From contig NZ_AWNH01000096.1 of NCBI RefSeq assembly GCF_000482245.1, forward strand, positions 1-64,000: DNA of 64,000 nt, given 5' to 3'. Made by a program: the position numbers and the translations under genes. Below, one piece after another: positions 35,404-44,637 of the stretch (the stretch's first letter is position 1; each line of letters starts with the position of its first letter). The notes beneath the pieces were generated by a model. The model was not told the origin of the DNA and did no database searches. It saw only the letters and a list, made by a program, of their open reading frames with translations. The stretch is from Leptolyngbya sp. Heron Island J. GTDB taxonomy: Bacteria > Cyanobacteriota > Cyanobacteriia > Phormidesmidales > Phormidesmidaceae.

Positions 35404-36501
35404 ATGGTCAAGCACTTAAGGGCATTTCTGGCAAAAAAGCTACCGGTTATCCAGGCCTCCAAACCCCTAAGATTGGGGGATTTAAGTCTTATTCTCCCCA
35501 GGATTGGGGGGCTAGGGGGGCCTTCAACCGCTATAGTCTTTTCAAGAAAACACCTAACACGTTTTATCTGGCCAGTACTGATTGGCTGCACATGCTTGCT
35601 CACAATCGCTTGTCAGCCCGATGGGTCTTCTCCTACACCTGTTGCCAACTGTCGGTCGGTTCAGCATGCCATGGGAGAAACCTGTATTCCCCAGACTCCT
35701 GAACGGATTGTGACGCTGACGATGCCTGCTTTGGCCAACCTGATTGCTCTAGGTATTCAACCGGTTGGGACGGCTACCTATGGTGCCTTTTACGGGATTA
35801 CGGTGCAGCCCTATCTACAAGACAAAGTAGATGGAATTGACTGGGTTGGCAGTAATGATCAGCCTAATTTAGAAAAGCTGATACAGCTTAACCCTGATCT
35901 GATCCTGGGTATTAAAAAGCAACATGAGCCTATTTATAAACAACTGTCTCAGATTGCCCCAACGGTATTATTTGAACTAGAAGATCGCAGCCAATGGCAA
36001 CAGCTTGTTTTAGACCTTGGTGCGGTCTTAGATCATACACCCGCCGCAGAAAAACTCTTGCGAACCTATGGTAAGCGCGTTAGTGAGTTGAGAGAACAGC
36101 TAGGGGAACAAGGTCTACAGCAGGAAGTCTCTATCGCCTATGTGATGGGAGGTGATATCTATTCAGAGGCTACTAACTCTTTCTCAGGCAGTATTTTGGC
36201 CGATGTAGGTCTACGTCGGTCACCAGCTCAAGAGAGAGTCGATCCAAATAATGACAGGCTGATTTTCTCGCAAGAGCGGATTGACACTATTGACGGAGAT
36301 GTGTTGTTTGTCCCTAAAAGTGGCAACCAGCTGGACCAAGACCAAGATGCGTTTATGCAAAAGCCCCTCTGGCAAACCCTAAAGGCGGTGCAGCAAGGAC
36401 GAGTGTATCGAGTCAATTTGTGGGACTGGACAGGTTTGGACATTTTGGCTGCCCATGAGGTGCTGGATGATTTATTCAAATATTTGGTAATTGAGGAGTA
36501 G
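35404..36501 (+). CDS. Iron-siderophore ABC substrate-binding lipoprotein (FecB-like)
   Basis: A 365-residue binding protein, paralogous in layout to that at 287. I prefer the ATG at 35404 (GGAGATAT upstream) over 35377. An unusual N-terminal extension of about 50 residues, partly encoded by a dispersed repeat (35460-35522), precedes the hydrophobic core FIWPVLIGCTCLLTIAC with a lipobox ending in Cys. The mature part has RIVTLTMPALANLIALGIQP, LNPDLILG and ADVGLRRSP, typical of the family. It closes the third iron module; the O-methyltransferase gene starts 12 bases after its stop. Confidence 0.9.
   Translation: MVKHLRAFLAKKLPVIQASKPLRLGDLSLILPRIGGLGGPSTAIVFSRKHLTRFIWPVLIGCTCLLTIACQPDGSSPTPVANCRSVQHAMGETCIPQTPERIVTLTMPALANLIALGIQPVGTATYGAFYGITVQPYLQDKVDGIDWVGSNDQPNLEKLIQLNPDLILGIKKQHEPIYKQLSQIAPTVLFELEDRSQWQQLVLDLGAVLDHTPAAEKLLRTYGKRVSELREQLGEQGLQQEVSIAYVMGGDIYSEATNSFSGSILADVGLRRSPAQERVDPNNDRLIFSQERIDTIDGDVLFVPKSGNQLDQDQDAFMQKPLWQTLKAVQQGRVYRVNLWDWTGLDILAAHEVLDDLFKYLVIEE
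35460..35522 (+). repeat. Dispersed GC-rich repeat lying in frame in a coding region
   Basis: AAACCCCTAAGATTGGGGGA, then TTCTCCCCAGGATTGGGGGG and CTAGGGGGGCC. This ATTGGGGG…CTAGGGGGGC pattern is a familiar dispersed intergenic repeat in filamentous cyanobacteria (from memory). Here it is read through and encodes KPLRLGDLSLILPRIGGLGG between the start codon and the signal sequence of the binding protein. Confidence 0.65.
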
Positions 36502-36513
36502 GAGAGCATTGCC

Positions 36514-37200
36514 ATGGCGAATTATTCCCCAGGGATCAGAGACAATTCTGGACAACTTTTATCACATCTTTATAACTACCTGCTCTCTGTTTCTCTACGC
36601 GAATCCCAAATTTTGACCCAACTGCGCCAGGAGACAGCCCAACAGCCTATGAGTGGTATGCAAATCTCACCTTACCAGGGTCAATTTATGGCCCTACTGC
36701 TGCGGCTAATGGGGGCAAAAAAAGTGTTGGAGATTGGCACGTTTACTGGCTATAGCGCCCTGTGGATGGCGTTGGCGTTACCCTCAGATGGCACCCTAAC
36801 GGCCTGTGATATGAATGAAGAGTATGGTGCGATCGCACACCGCTATTGGCAAACCGCGGGCGTTGCTGACAAAATCACACTTCACCTTGCCCCAGCCCTC
36901 GATACCTTAGACAATCTCCTGGCCACAGGGCAAGCAGATACGTTTGACTTTGTTTTTATAGATGCTGACAAGGTTAACTATGGCCACTATTACGAAAAAT
37001 CTTTAGATTTGCTTCGGCCCGGCGGCCTCATCGCTATTGATAATGTTCTCTGGTCTGGGGCCGTAGCCGATCCAACCATCACCGATCCCGACACGCTGGC
37101 ACTGCGACACCTTAATCAAGCCCTGCATCAGGATGACCGCATTGAGCTAAGTCTTTTGCCCATAGCGGATGGGTTGACCCTGGCGCTGAAGCGCTTCTAG
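36514..37200 (+). CDS. O-methyltransferase (class I, CCoAOMT-like)
   Basis: A 228-residue SAM-dependent O-methyltransferase of the caffeoyl-CoA/catechol type. Motif I VLEIGTFTGYSALWMALAL, the metal-binding FVFIDADKVNY and GLIAIDNVLWSG blocks are all present, implying a divalent metal and a catechol-like substrate. Its position in an iron module raises the possibility that it modifies a catecholate siderophore, but many cyanobacterial members are unlinked to siderophores. The stretch 37201-37430 shows no gene. Confidence 0.9.
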   Translation: MANYSPGIRDNSGQLLSHLYNYLLSVSLRESQILTQLRQETAQQPMSGMQISPYQGQFMALLLRLMGAKKVLEIGTFTGYSALWMALALPSDGTLTACDMNEEYGAIAHRYWQTAGVADKITLHLAPALDTLDNLLATGQADTFDFVFIDADKVNYGHYYEKSLDLLRPGGLIAIDNVLWSGAVADPTITDPDTLALRHLNQALHQDDRIELSLLPIADGLTLALKRF

Positions 37201-37430
37201 TAATCTGTCAAGTTCAAAATTTTGGTTAAGACTGATGCGGGAGTATGGAGAGACACGGAGATTGAGGATGGGTATCGGTAAGATCTCCAATGGGCTCTGT
37301 AGAAAAAGAAATTTTCGTGTCCAGCCACTGAACTGCACGGAATTGAGCCCTGAATACTGAATGAATTAGTCGCAGCGAAGAAATCTGATCCTGCGTTTAA
37401 CATTGAAACTAATGACCATCTTCAAGGGCT

Positions 37431-38345
37431 ATGGATAATCAATCAGCCAAAAAGTCGATATTGTGCCCTGCTATGGTGTTGAGCATAGCTGCTCTCATTA
37501 GCTGTCAAGATCCTAGCTCTATCTCGATTTCAGCCTCTACGCCAACACCTGATGCTGAGACATTGATACTTGAGACATCTAATAGCATTGAATCAACACA
37601 TCCCTCCTCTGAGACCGCGTCTCTCTGGGAAAGTGATTTAAGCACCCCCAACTGGCTCACCCAGTGGCAACCTCGTCAAGAGAAATCCTGGGGACTGAAT
37701 AACGTTGAAATAGTCTCGATGACTACTCCCCCTTTTGAGCATATCCTTAGGGTGCACTATCCAGCAGGTAGTGCCAGTCCCTCTGTTGCACGCAATACAG
37801 ACTCACCTTTAGGGGGTGCTCAATTTTATGGAGACCTGTTTATACCTGCCCAAGACAAAATGCAATTGACTTACTATGTACGTTTTGCAAATGGGTTTGA
37901 TTTTGTAAAAGGTGGGAAGCTTCCTGGCTTATTTGGTGGTACAGGAGCTAGTGGTGGCAGCATCCCTAACGGAACAGATGGATTTTCGGCACGACTCATG
38001 TGGCGTCAAAATGGCCAGGGTGAAGTTTATGCCTATATGCCCACCAGTGAAAACTATGGCACCTCCATTGGGCGGGGAACATGGACATTTCAACCAAATA
38101 CTTGGTATAAAGTAACGCAAGAAATTCAGCTCAACACACCCAATATTAATGATGGACAGATTCGACTTTGGATCAATGACTCATTAGTGCTTGAGAAAGG
38201 AGATCTCCTATTTCGCACAGTTAACTCCTTACAAGTTGATGGAATTTTCTTCTCTACTTTTTTTGGTGGTAGTGATTCCTCTTGGGCGACGCCACAGGAT
38301 ACATATATTGACTTTGCCAACTTTTCCGTCAGCGTAGTGAATTAA
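37431..38345 (+). CDS. PL14-like polysaccharide lyase (alginate/glucuronan lyase fold), secreted
   Basis: A 304-residue secreted protein. The N-terminal region has a hydrophobic stretch ending in AALISCQD, a lipobox-like site, then a Ser/Thr-rich linker. From about residue 65 a jelly-roll lyase domain follows: LTYYVRFANGFDFVKGGKLP, GLFGG, GFSARLMWRQNGQGEVYAYM and DGIFFSTFFGGSD. These blocks are the signature of the PL14/alginate-lyase-type family acting on uronic-acid polymers. It faces the Alg8-like glycosyltransferase gene convergently, so it may trim the polymer made there. Confidence 0.8.
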   Translation: MDNQSAKKSILCPAMVLSIAALISCQDPSSISISASTPTPDAETLILETSNSIESTHPSSETASLWESDLSTPNWLTQWQPRQEKSWGLNNVEIVSMTTPPFEHILRVHYPAGSASPSVARNTDSPLGGAQFYGDLFIPAQDKMQLTYYVRFANGFDFVKGGKLPGLFGGTGASGGSIPNGTDGFSARLMWRQNGQGEVYAYMPTSENYGTSIGRGTWTFQPNTWYKVTQEIQLNTPNINDGQIRLWINDSLVLEKGDLLFRTVNSLQVDGIFFSTFFGGSDSSWATPQDTYIDFANFSVSVVN

Positions 38346-38360
38346 ATTAAGTCAACGTTT

Positions 38361-38400
38361 CAAAGCCCTTCTCCCTGGGGAGAAGGATTTAGGATGAGGG
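38361..38400. repeat. Cyanobacterial dispersed repeat with hairpin
   Basis: AAAGCCCTTCTCCCTGGGGA is followed by GAAGGATTTAGGATGAGGG. CCTTCTCC (38367) pairs with GGAGAAGG (38379). The GCCCTTCTCCC…GATTTAGGATGAGGGC wording is a common dispersed repeat in cyanobacterial genomes. Lying between convergent genes it may also act as a terminator. Confidence 0.6.
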
Positions 38401-38503
38401 CAAATGCAGTGTCTGGAGCTACTTTTCAGGCTAGATCCCTAGATGTGTATACACAGTAGCCCCAAGGGGAGAGAGATTTTGGCTGTAGATGCCTGAGTGG
38501 CTC

Positions 38504-40504
38504 TTAAATGTCAGATAACACTTCGATATGGCTGAGGGAGCCATCTATAACTTGTTGTAGCTCAATACCATGTTGTGGATTAGTCAGTACGGCATCCTCA
38601 GATTTCAGAGTAAAGCCAGCCAGGTGAATTTGCAATAATTCGTCACCAGGTTGTTTGGGCTGGGCCTGTACAACCGCCTCTACTCCCATGGAAGAAGGAT
38701 CAAAATGAGCGACCAATATGGTGCGTCCTGGACCATGGCCTTTCACCGTCAACTGTCCTCGATTAATGATTATAGGATGGTATAAATCGAGTTCACCAAT
38801 AGGTAAGTGGAGTTCTACTAGTTGGTTACTGGCCTGATCTTGAGATAGATTATCGATTAGACTTTGTAGGATCTGACTATCATCTTGACCATCATTAGGC
38901 CAACAGCCATAGTCTATGACTTCAACAATTTTGGGTTCACTTAGGTTACTGGTTTGATAACTCAGTCGCAAACCCGCAATATCCCAAGCAGGATTGAGGG
39001 TGCCGGTCAGCCAACAAAGATAGACGCCAAAGACAAATAGCTGTACATACATTAAGAGTCTTGACGTACCTAACTTCATCGTTCGTTCCATCCCTTCACC
39101 ATGGGCAGAAACACTTTGAGCGCCGCGATTACTCCACTTCTGTTGGGCAAGATTCATTTGAGTCCAAATTTTAACCAGTGCCCCGCCCCACTGAGATAAT
39201 AGGAGCAATGGAAAATGGATAGGTTTTAACATTGAGCTCCTTCCCCAAAATGTCAGCATCAGCATCAGTGAACGACTAGATAGTACCCAAAAAACAACAA
39301 TGGCTGTGGCTTTCCAATGACCTTGTATCAATGAAAAAATCAGAAAGCCAGGGGTAACCAAACAAGTCCAAAAGCTGATGCGTTGGTCCCACAGGCTATA
39401 CCAGGTAAACCACCCAGTGATCCCGGGGCCCAGACTTAGAGCCCGACCATTGTTACGCAGCATATTCCCATACCAGCGACGCATATTGTTGTATGCGCGA
39501 TCGATTACGGACCCTGATAGGGTTTCAATGGAGTAAATAGTGGCATCTGGTACGTAGAACATGTCATATTTATGACGCAACAACCAGTACCAAGTGCTCT
39601 TATCATCTCCAGACAGAAATTTAAACCGTCCCCAGAGCCAATCATTGAGAAAGTCTTGCTCTAATTGATCAGCAAAAGAGGGAGCTAATGCAGCTTTTGC
39701 CCGGAATAAGGAAAATCGTCCTGTCAAACACATCAATTTGTAAGACAACGAATCCGAGCACATTTGGATATGACGCTGAGCAAAGCGTAAATGAAACCAT
39801 TCTGAGAAGAAGTAAGAACCTTGTACAACCGGCAGCTCATCGGTGGTTAATCCGCCAAGGGTAGGAAACAAGCGAAAAAAGGGCAAACAACGTCTTAGGG
39901 TTCCTGGCAATAATTCAGAATCCCCATCCATAAGAGCGATGACCGTATCAGCCGGTAAGTTGAGTTCTGCCAAATAGCGTAAGCCATCAGCCATCGCCTT
40001 ACGCTTGCCATCTTTTTGTGTCATTTGAATGAGTCGAATATGCTCTAGACCTGGATCCTCCTGTTCTAAAATAGACTGGATAGCGGCATTTTCTTGATCG
40101 CTGCTGCTATTGACCAAAATAGTTGCCGGTTGAGACAAGGTTTGTATTTCTTTGGCAATAGCCCTAAACACTCGTTCTGTAATCCAGGGTTGTTCTTTAT
40201 AGGTGGGAACTAAGAAGCATATATGGGGTAGGTCTTCCACCGGCACGGCATTGGCTTGACGTCGCCAGGCTGGGAAAACCCGATACATGTAGTAACGTGC
40301 CCGCGACATACGATATAAAAACCAACTCCACCGCCAACAACCCACTGCCCCCAAACTAATGAAGCTAAATACACTCCAGATAGCAAGATAACCAGGGTTT
40401 TGCAGTACATATAGGCCACCCAATCCCAAACAAAGCAAGGCTAAAAAGGTCACCATGCTGATGCTGTTGACCATTGTGGATTGTTGCCGTGACAAGGCAG
40501 TCAT
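38504..40504 (-). CDS. Alg8-like GT2 glycosyltransferase fused to partial beta-helix domain
   Basis: A 666-residue membrane glycosyltransferase resembling Alg8 mannuronan synthase. Two N-terminal helices are followed by the GT2 domain: FLVPTYKEQPWITERVF, the DxD ALMDGDSE (D193, D195), GGLTTDELPVVQGSYFFSEW, HLRFAQRHIQMCSDSLS, TGRFSLFRA, SGDDKSTWYWLL, FYVPD and the acceptor motif NNMRRWYGN; then four to five helices. After about residue 525 comes DYGCWPNDGQDDSQ, the start of a pectate-lyase-3-like right-handed beta-helix that ends after ~140 residues, shorter than usual. The fusion is absent from Pseudomonas Alg8. It is transcribed with the HlyD-type gene upstream (73 bases apart). Confidence 0.88.
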   Translation of the reverse strand: MTALSRQQSTMVNSISMVTFLALLCLGLGGLYVLQNPGYLAIWSVFSFISLGAVGCWRWSWFLYRMSRARYYMYRVFPAWRRQANAVPVEDLPHICFLVPTYKEQPWITERVFRAIAKEIQTLSQPATILVNSSSDQENAAIQSILEQEDPGLEHIRLIQMTQKDGKRKAMADGLRYLAELNLPADTVIALMDGDSELLPGTLRRCLPFFRLFPTLGGLTTDELPVVQGSYFFSEWFHLRFAQRHIQMCSDSLSYKLMCLTGRFSLFRAKAALAPSFADQLEQDFLNDWLWGRFKFLSGDDKSTWYWLLRHKYDMFYVPDATIYSIETLSGSVIDRAYNNMRRWYGNMLRNNGRALSLGPGITGWFTWYSLWDQRISFWTCLVTPGFLIFSLIQGHWKATAIVVFWVLSSRSLMLMLTFWGRSSMLKPIHFPLLLLSQWGGALVKIWTQMNLAQQKWSNRGAQSVSAHGEGMERTMKLGTSRLLMYVQLFVFGVYLCWLTGTLNPAWDIAGLRLSYQTSNLSEPKIVEVIDYGCWPNDGQDDSQILQSLIDNLSQDQASNQLVELHLPIGELDLYHPIIINRGQLTVKGHGPGRTILVAHFDPSSMGVEAVVQAQPKQPGDELLQIHLAGFTLKSEDAVLTNPQHGIELQQVIDGSLSHIEVLSDI

Positions 40505-40577
40505 AGCAGAAGATTAATAAATAAATTACAAAGAAACTATTGGGGAACTACACATCATTCAATTGCTGATATCCAGC

Positions 40578-41948
40578 TTAAAATCGTAGCCAATTCTTCA
40601 GAAAAGCACCTGCACTTGTTGAAGTCCCAAATGTTAGCTTTGCAGACTCCCCCACTCCACAGAATTGGTAACTCTTTTCTGCTTCCTGATTGGCGGGAAT
40701 CCTAACACGTATACGGGCTAATGATTGATCTATGAGGTTAGCAGGCACCGTGGGTAACAAAGCCTCAGCACGAGCTTTAGTAATTTCACCTGTACTAATA
40801 GCTGTTATAAAGTCGACATGACCAATAATAGTCTCGGGTTGACTCATACGCTGAATGCGGATCGGCTGATTGACATCAATACGTCTTGCCTGATCTGTGC
40901 TGATTAAAACTTCAACCCATAATTCATTGCAGTCCAATAAAGATAGAAGTTCTGCTGGACGATCAACCAGTTCTCCTGCGTCATGCTGAGTCGAATAAAT
41001 CACTCCATCAAAAGGAGCCATCAGTGGAACCAAGGAGTTGTTAGAGTTAGCAATCGGAGACGCTATTTCAGTAGAAGTCTGGGGGGCATCTAATGGCTGT
41101 TCTATGAGTAGTTGAGCGATATGGTTCTCTTGGCGCTGGATTTCTTCGTACAGGTTTCGTTGCTGTGATTGTAAATCCCTGAGAGTAGATTCATTGGGAA
41201 CTTGCTGGGCAACAGTCTTAATATTGATAGCAGAAATGTTCTGCTCCAACTGCGCTTCTTCTACAGCAAGTTGCTGGTGTATCCATTCAGCTTCTAATTC
41301 ATCGACCTCGTGCTGAGAGACTGCTCCTTTTTCTAATAATAAGGAGAATCTTTCATATTTTCTACGTGCTGCAGTTTCTTGGGAAACTGCAGCCACGACA
41401 GCGGCATCAGCATACTTAGCAGTTTCAGCCGCAATATCGACTGTTGCTGTTTGCAAGATTTGTTCTTGTTGATATAGCTGATCTAATTGCTGATTTAATA
41501 ATTGTAGAGTCTGCTGAGCGGATACCAATTGAATTTCTCTCACTTGAGAGGGGTCTGGTTCTTGATACCTAGCGGTTACAACTTCGGAAATACTATTGTC
41601 TAACAATGATTTCGGCAGAGGAGCTAACATAGCCAATACTTGTCCTTTACGAACCTGCACTCCTGGATGAGCATAAAAGCTTGCAATCGTACCGTCAATG
41701 GGAGCTTGAATACGCACAGCACGACCATTAACTAAACCATCTCTAACAGTTATGTGAGTCAGTCTATAGTAAATAGATGCCAAGCCAACACTAGTCGCTA
41801 ACAGAGCAAGAGCTATATAAACTAATCCAGTCAAGCCACGTTGCCAAAGAGAATGCGGCTCTTCTAGTGGGGGTATTTTATATTGAGTTGTAGTGGGGTT
41901 AACTGTAGATTGAGACTCTTTAGAAATACTATCAACCATAAATTTCAC
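40578..41948 (-). CDS. HlyD-family periplasmic adaptor (Alg44-like role)
   Basis: A 456-residue protein with one N-terminal membrane helix (LTGLVYIALALLATSVGLAS), a split biotinyl-lipoyl-like domain (VRIQAPIDGTIASFYAHPGV and VPLMAPFDGVIYSTQHDAGE) around a long coiled coil (about 150-290), and a C-terminal beta-barrel. This is the membrane-fusion architecture found in Alg44, which partners Alg8 in alginate secretion; the PilZ domain of Alg44 that binds c-di-GMP is not present here. The start is a GTG with AAGG upstream; an ATG three codons later is possible. It probably links the inner-membrane synthase to the periplasm. Confidence 0.85.
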   Translation of the reverse strand: MKFMVDSISKESQSTVNPTTTQYKIPPLEEPHSLWQRGLTGLVYIALALLATSVGLASIYYRLTHITVRDGLVNGRAVRIQAPIDGTIASFYAHPGVQVRKGQVLAMLAPLPKSLLDNSISEVVTARYQEPDPSQVREIQLVSAQQTLQLLNQQLDQLYQQEQILQTATVDIAAETAKYADAAVVAAVSQETAARRKYERFSLLLEKGAVSQHEVDELEAEWIHQQLAVEEAQLEQNISAINIKTVAQQVPNESTLRDLQSQQRNLYEEIQRQENHIAQLLIEQPLDAPQTSTEIASPIANSNNSLVPLMAPFDGVIYSTQHDAGELVDRPAELLSLLDCNELWVEVLISTDQARRIDVNQPIRIQRMSQPETIIGHVDFITAISTGEITKARAEALLPTVPANLIDQSLARIRVRIPANQEAEKSYQFCGVGESAKLTFGTSTSAGAFLKNWLRF

Positions 41949-42317
41949 TGAGACCTTAAAGCAGATTATGACAATCTGTGAAGACTACATAAGCAGGCGT
42001 ACATCACGGACTCATAATTATCATTTTATTTAATAGGTGATAGATAAAAGAGCACTGTTCTCATTCTATCTATTACCTTGTTCACGCCATACACTTACAT
42101 CCAGAGTTAAGCGTATGATGTTTTTATTGCTGACTACCTATACTGTCCTATAGCGTAAAATCAGTTAAGTCCTATTGATTATTCACTTTGAAAAATGGGG
42201 ATAATTAACTAAGAGATCCTTCATAATAGAAGTAAGAAGTTTCTAATGAAAGCAAACGGAAGAGGACTATATATCTCTAGCTCAGAAGCACACTTCAGTG
42301 GAAATTTATAATTGGTT

Positions 42318-42364
42318 ATTAGTGTTTTCAAGATCATTAAAAGCAACAATCTTGAAAACTAATA
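42318..42364. repeat. Inverted repeat in a 0.8-kb non-coding stretch
   Basis: ATTAGTGTTTTCAAGAT pairs with ATCTTGAAAACTAAT (15 pairs with a two-base bulge) around a 15-base loop. It lies mid-way in 41949-42766, an AT-rich region with no gene between the divergent HlyD and DUF1400 genes. No T-run follows. The stretch at 42015 has ATAATTATCATTTTA, a weak Fur-like half-site. Confidence 0.5.
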
Positions 42365-42766
42365 TCTAACAGCTATATACATATTTCAGCCTCCTATTAA
42401 GTGAATTCAGCATAGCTCCATTTTCCTTATAAGTTGCAATCTCTCAATCTCACTAAGCAAGAAGCTTTAACTATGTAAAGTTTAAATGGTTTGGTCTGAC
42501 AAGTATTCTGATAGACCCACCTCATCTCTTGAGGTTTTCTAGGTGAAGGTAACCTGTCAGATGCAGTCGCACAAATGTCAGGGAATTTGGCTTACTAACA
42601 AGTTTGGATATTGGGTTCACCCCAGTTTTTCAATCAGTAGAATTACTGATTGATTTCCCAAAATCTCATCAATCAGACTGAGTCACTGTTGAAAATTGTC
42701 TATTCAGATCAGCACAACGATGTCGTAAGGTTTGAGGAATATTGTTCTCTTCCCACTGAAACTATC

Positions 42767-44497
42767 ATGTGTTTTAGAATAGGCTATCCTCAGTCAATAC
42801 GACGGTTAGTGCAAACGACGGCGTTAGGTGTACTGTCTGGGATCATGGTCACCTTGCCTGTCCGCTCAGCAGACAAGCTTTACTTTGACTATGGTGTTTT
42901 GGGGCGACAGGTTTCGGTCTCATCCCTCGAAACATTTGCTACAGACGGCACCATAGACGATGAACTAGCACCGTACCTGAATCAGATTTCACCGGAAAAT
43001 CGTCAGGAGTTTCAGCGGATCTTGAGTACTCCCTTAGTGGCTTTAAATGACGGTATTCCTGAACAAATAGCCGATCCGTTTGTGCTGTCCCAGTGGCTGT
43101 ATTCTCCCATCGGAGAACTGGTTTTAGCGACTGCTGGACAGCTAATTCAAACTGAGGGACGTCAAAATGGTCAGCAGGCGATTCGAGCAGCGATGGTGCT
43201 GGCAGCGGCTGACCCGGCGGGTCTATCGCTGATTAATGTCCTCCGGTTCTACCCGACGAATGGTATCAGGCTGGATTTGCCACAAATTTTGGCGCTATCT
43301 GAGGCTATTGAGACCAATATTGAAACTACTGACAGTTTAGTGCAGGCGACAATTCAACAGTCTGTTGCTGTTGCTGCCACTGAGCCGAGGTTGGACTATC
43401 AGGCGCTACCCATGCTGGCAGATGTGCCTCGGTTTGATGTGGTGAAGCAATCGCTGCTGCTGGAGGATCGCGATCGCAACCGCACATACCCTACCGATCT
43501 CTATCTCCCTGCCGACCTCAGTGCCGTTTCTGGCCCGCTTCCAGTGATGGTGTTTTCCCATGGCTACGGCGACACCCGCACCAACCCTGAGTCAGTAGCC
43601 GCCGCTCGTAGCTTAGCCGCCAATGGCTTTGTGGTCGCTGTACCAGAACACATTGGCAGTAACACAGCCTATCAGGATGATTTGGCCCTGGGGCTCAGCC
43701 GTGAATCTTTTGATGTGATGGAGTTTATCAATCGTCCCCTGGACATTCGTTTTCTCCTTGACACGCTAGAAGAGAAAAACAAAACTGATTTTCAGGGACG
43801 ATTACAGCTGGATCGAGTTGGTCTGGCCGGGTATTCGTTTGGAGGGTACACCGTATTAGCCACAGCTGGGGCAACCATTGATGTTGCCCTCCTGGAGGAA
43901 CAGTGTGATCTGGAGGCCGATTTTGTCCCTGACAATGTCAATATTGCCCTGCTGATTCAATGTCGGTTGCTAGAGCTAAAAGCTGCCCCCCAGATACTGC
44001 AACAGCTGACCGATGGTAGCCTGGCCGATGACCGCATTGCCTCTGTGTTTGCCCTGTCTCCCCTCAGCAATCTGTTTGGAGAAAAGGGCATGGGGAACAT
44101 TCAAATGCCAGTGGTGATTGTGGGTGGGGCCTATGATATTGCCACACCCATTGTGCAAGAACAGCTAGCTGCTTTCCAGAGACTGACCACCGCTGAAAAA
44201 TATTTTTACCTGGCTGAAAATCTGTCCCACACCTCTGCCTTGACAAGGGCTGTCCTAGACCTGGCATATCCCAGAAGTGGCATTGTAGATAGCTTTAATG
44301 CGAGTGAACAATGGCTGTTTAACCTTATGGTGACGCTGTTGATTGCCCATGCTCAGGTCGCTTTAATGGGGGATGAAACCTACAATCCCTACCTGACTGC
44401 TGCCTATGTGGAGTCCGTGAGCGTAGACCCCACCAGGCTACATCTGCTCAGGTCGTTACCCCCCTGTTTGTCTGAGCGTCGGTGTGCTGAAAATTAA
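42767..44497 (+). CDS. DUF1400 alpha/beta hydrolase (lipase/esterase-like), secreted
   Basis: A 576-residue protein from the ATG at 42767, which starts a signal peptide (LVQTTALGVLSGIMVTLPVR-SA); the frame stays open 39 codons upstream but that part looks non-coding. An N-terminal DUF1400 domain (DYGVLGRQVSVSSLETFATD onward), almost confined to cyanobacteria, is followed by a PAF-acetylhydrolase/dienelactone-hydrolase-like fold: LPVMVFSHGYGDTRTNPES, nucleophile AGYSFGGYT, an acid near VIVGGAYDIATP and a His in ENLSHTSALT. Probable extracytoplasmic esterase of unknown substrate. Confidence 0.88.
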   Translation: MCFRIGYPQSIRRLVQTTALGVLSGIMVTLPVRSADKLYFDYGVLGRQVSVSSLETFATDGTIDDELAPYLNQISPENRQEFQRILSTPLVALNDGIPEQIADPFVLSQWLYSPIGELVLATAGQLIQTEGRQNGQQAIRAAMVLAAADPAGLSLINVLRFYPTNGIRLDLPQILALSEAIETNIETTDSLVQATIQQSVAVAATEPRLDYQALPMLADVPRFDVVKQSLLLEDRDRNRTYPTDLYLPADLSAVSGPLPVMVFSHGYGDTRTNPESVAAARSLAANGFVVAVPEHIGSNTAYQDDLALGLSRESFDVMEFINRPLDIRFLLDTLEEKNKTDFQGRLQLDRVGLAGYSFGGYTVLATAGATIDVALLEEQCDLEADFVPDNVNIALLIQCRLLELKAAPQILQQLTDGSLADDRIASVFALSPLSNLFGEKGMGNIQMPVVIVGGAYDIATPIVQEQLAAFQRLTTAEKYFYLAENLSHTSALTRAVLDLAYPRSGIVDSFNASEQWLFNLMVTLLIAHAQVALMGDETYNPYLTAAYVESVSVDPTRLHLLRSLPPCLSERRCAEN

Positions 44498-44637
44498 CGT
44501 TAGCGCATTAAACCCATGACTGGCAGGAGTTCGACGCTTTAGGGACGCTTTAGGGACACTGGTTTGATTACAGTTAAACCATTGAAAAACGACAAATTCT
44601 AACGTTCATTTCGAACCGTAACTAAGGAGCCTGAATC

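Noticed and set aside
42010-42035. Fur box upstream of the HlyD-type gene (ATAATTATCATTTTA)
   Set aside because: Only one half matches ATTATCA; the other half is poor, so it is not listed as a site.
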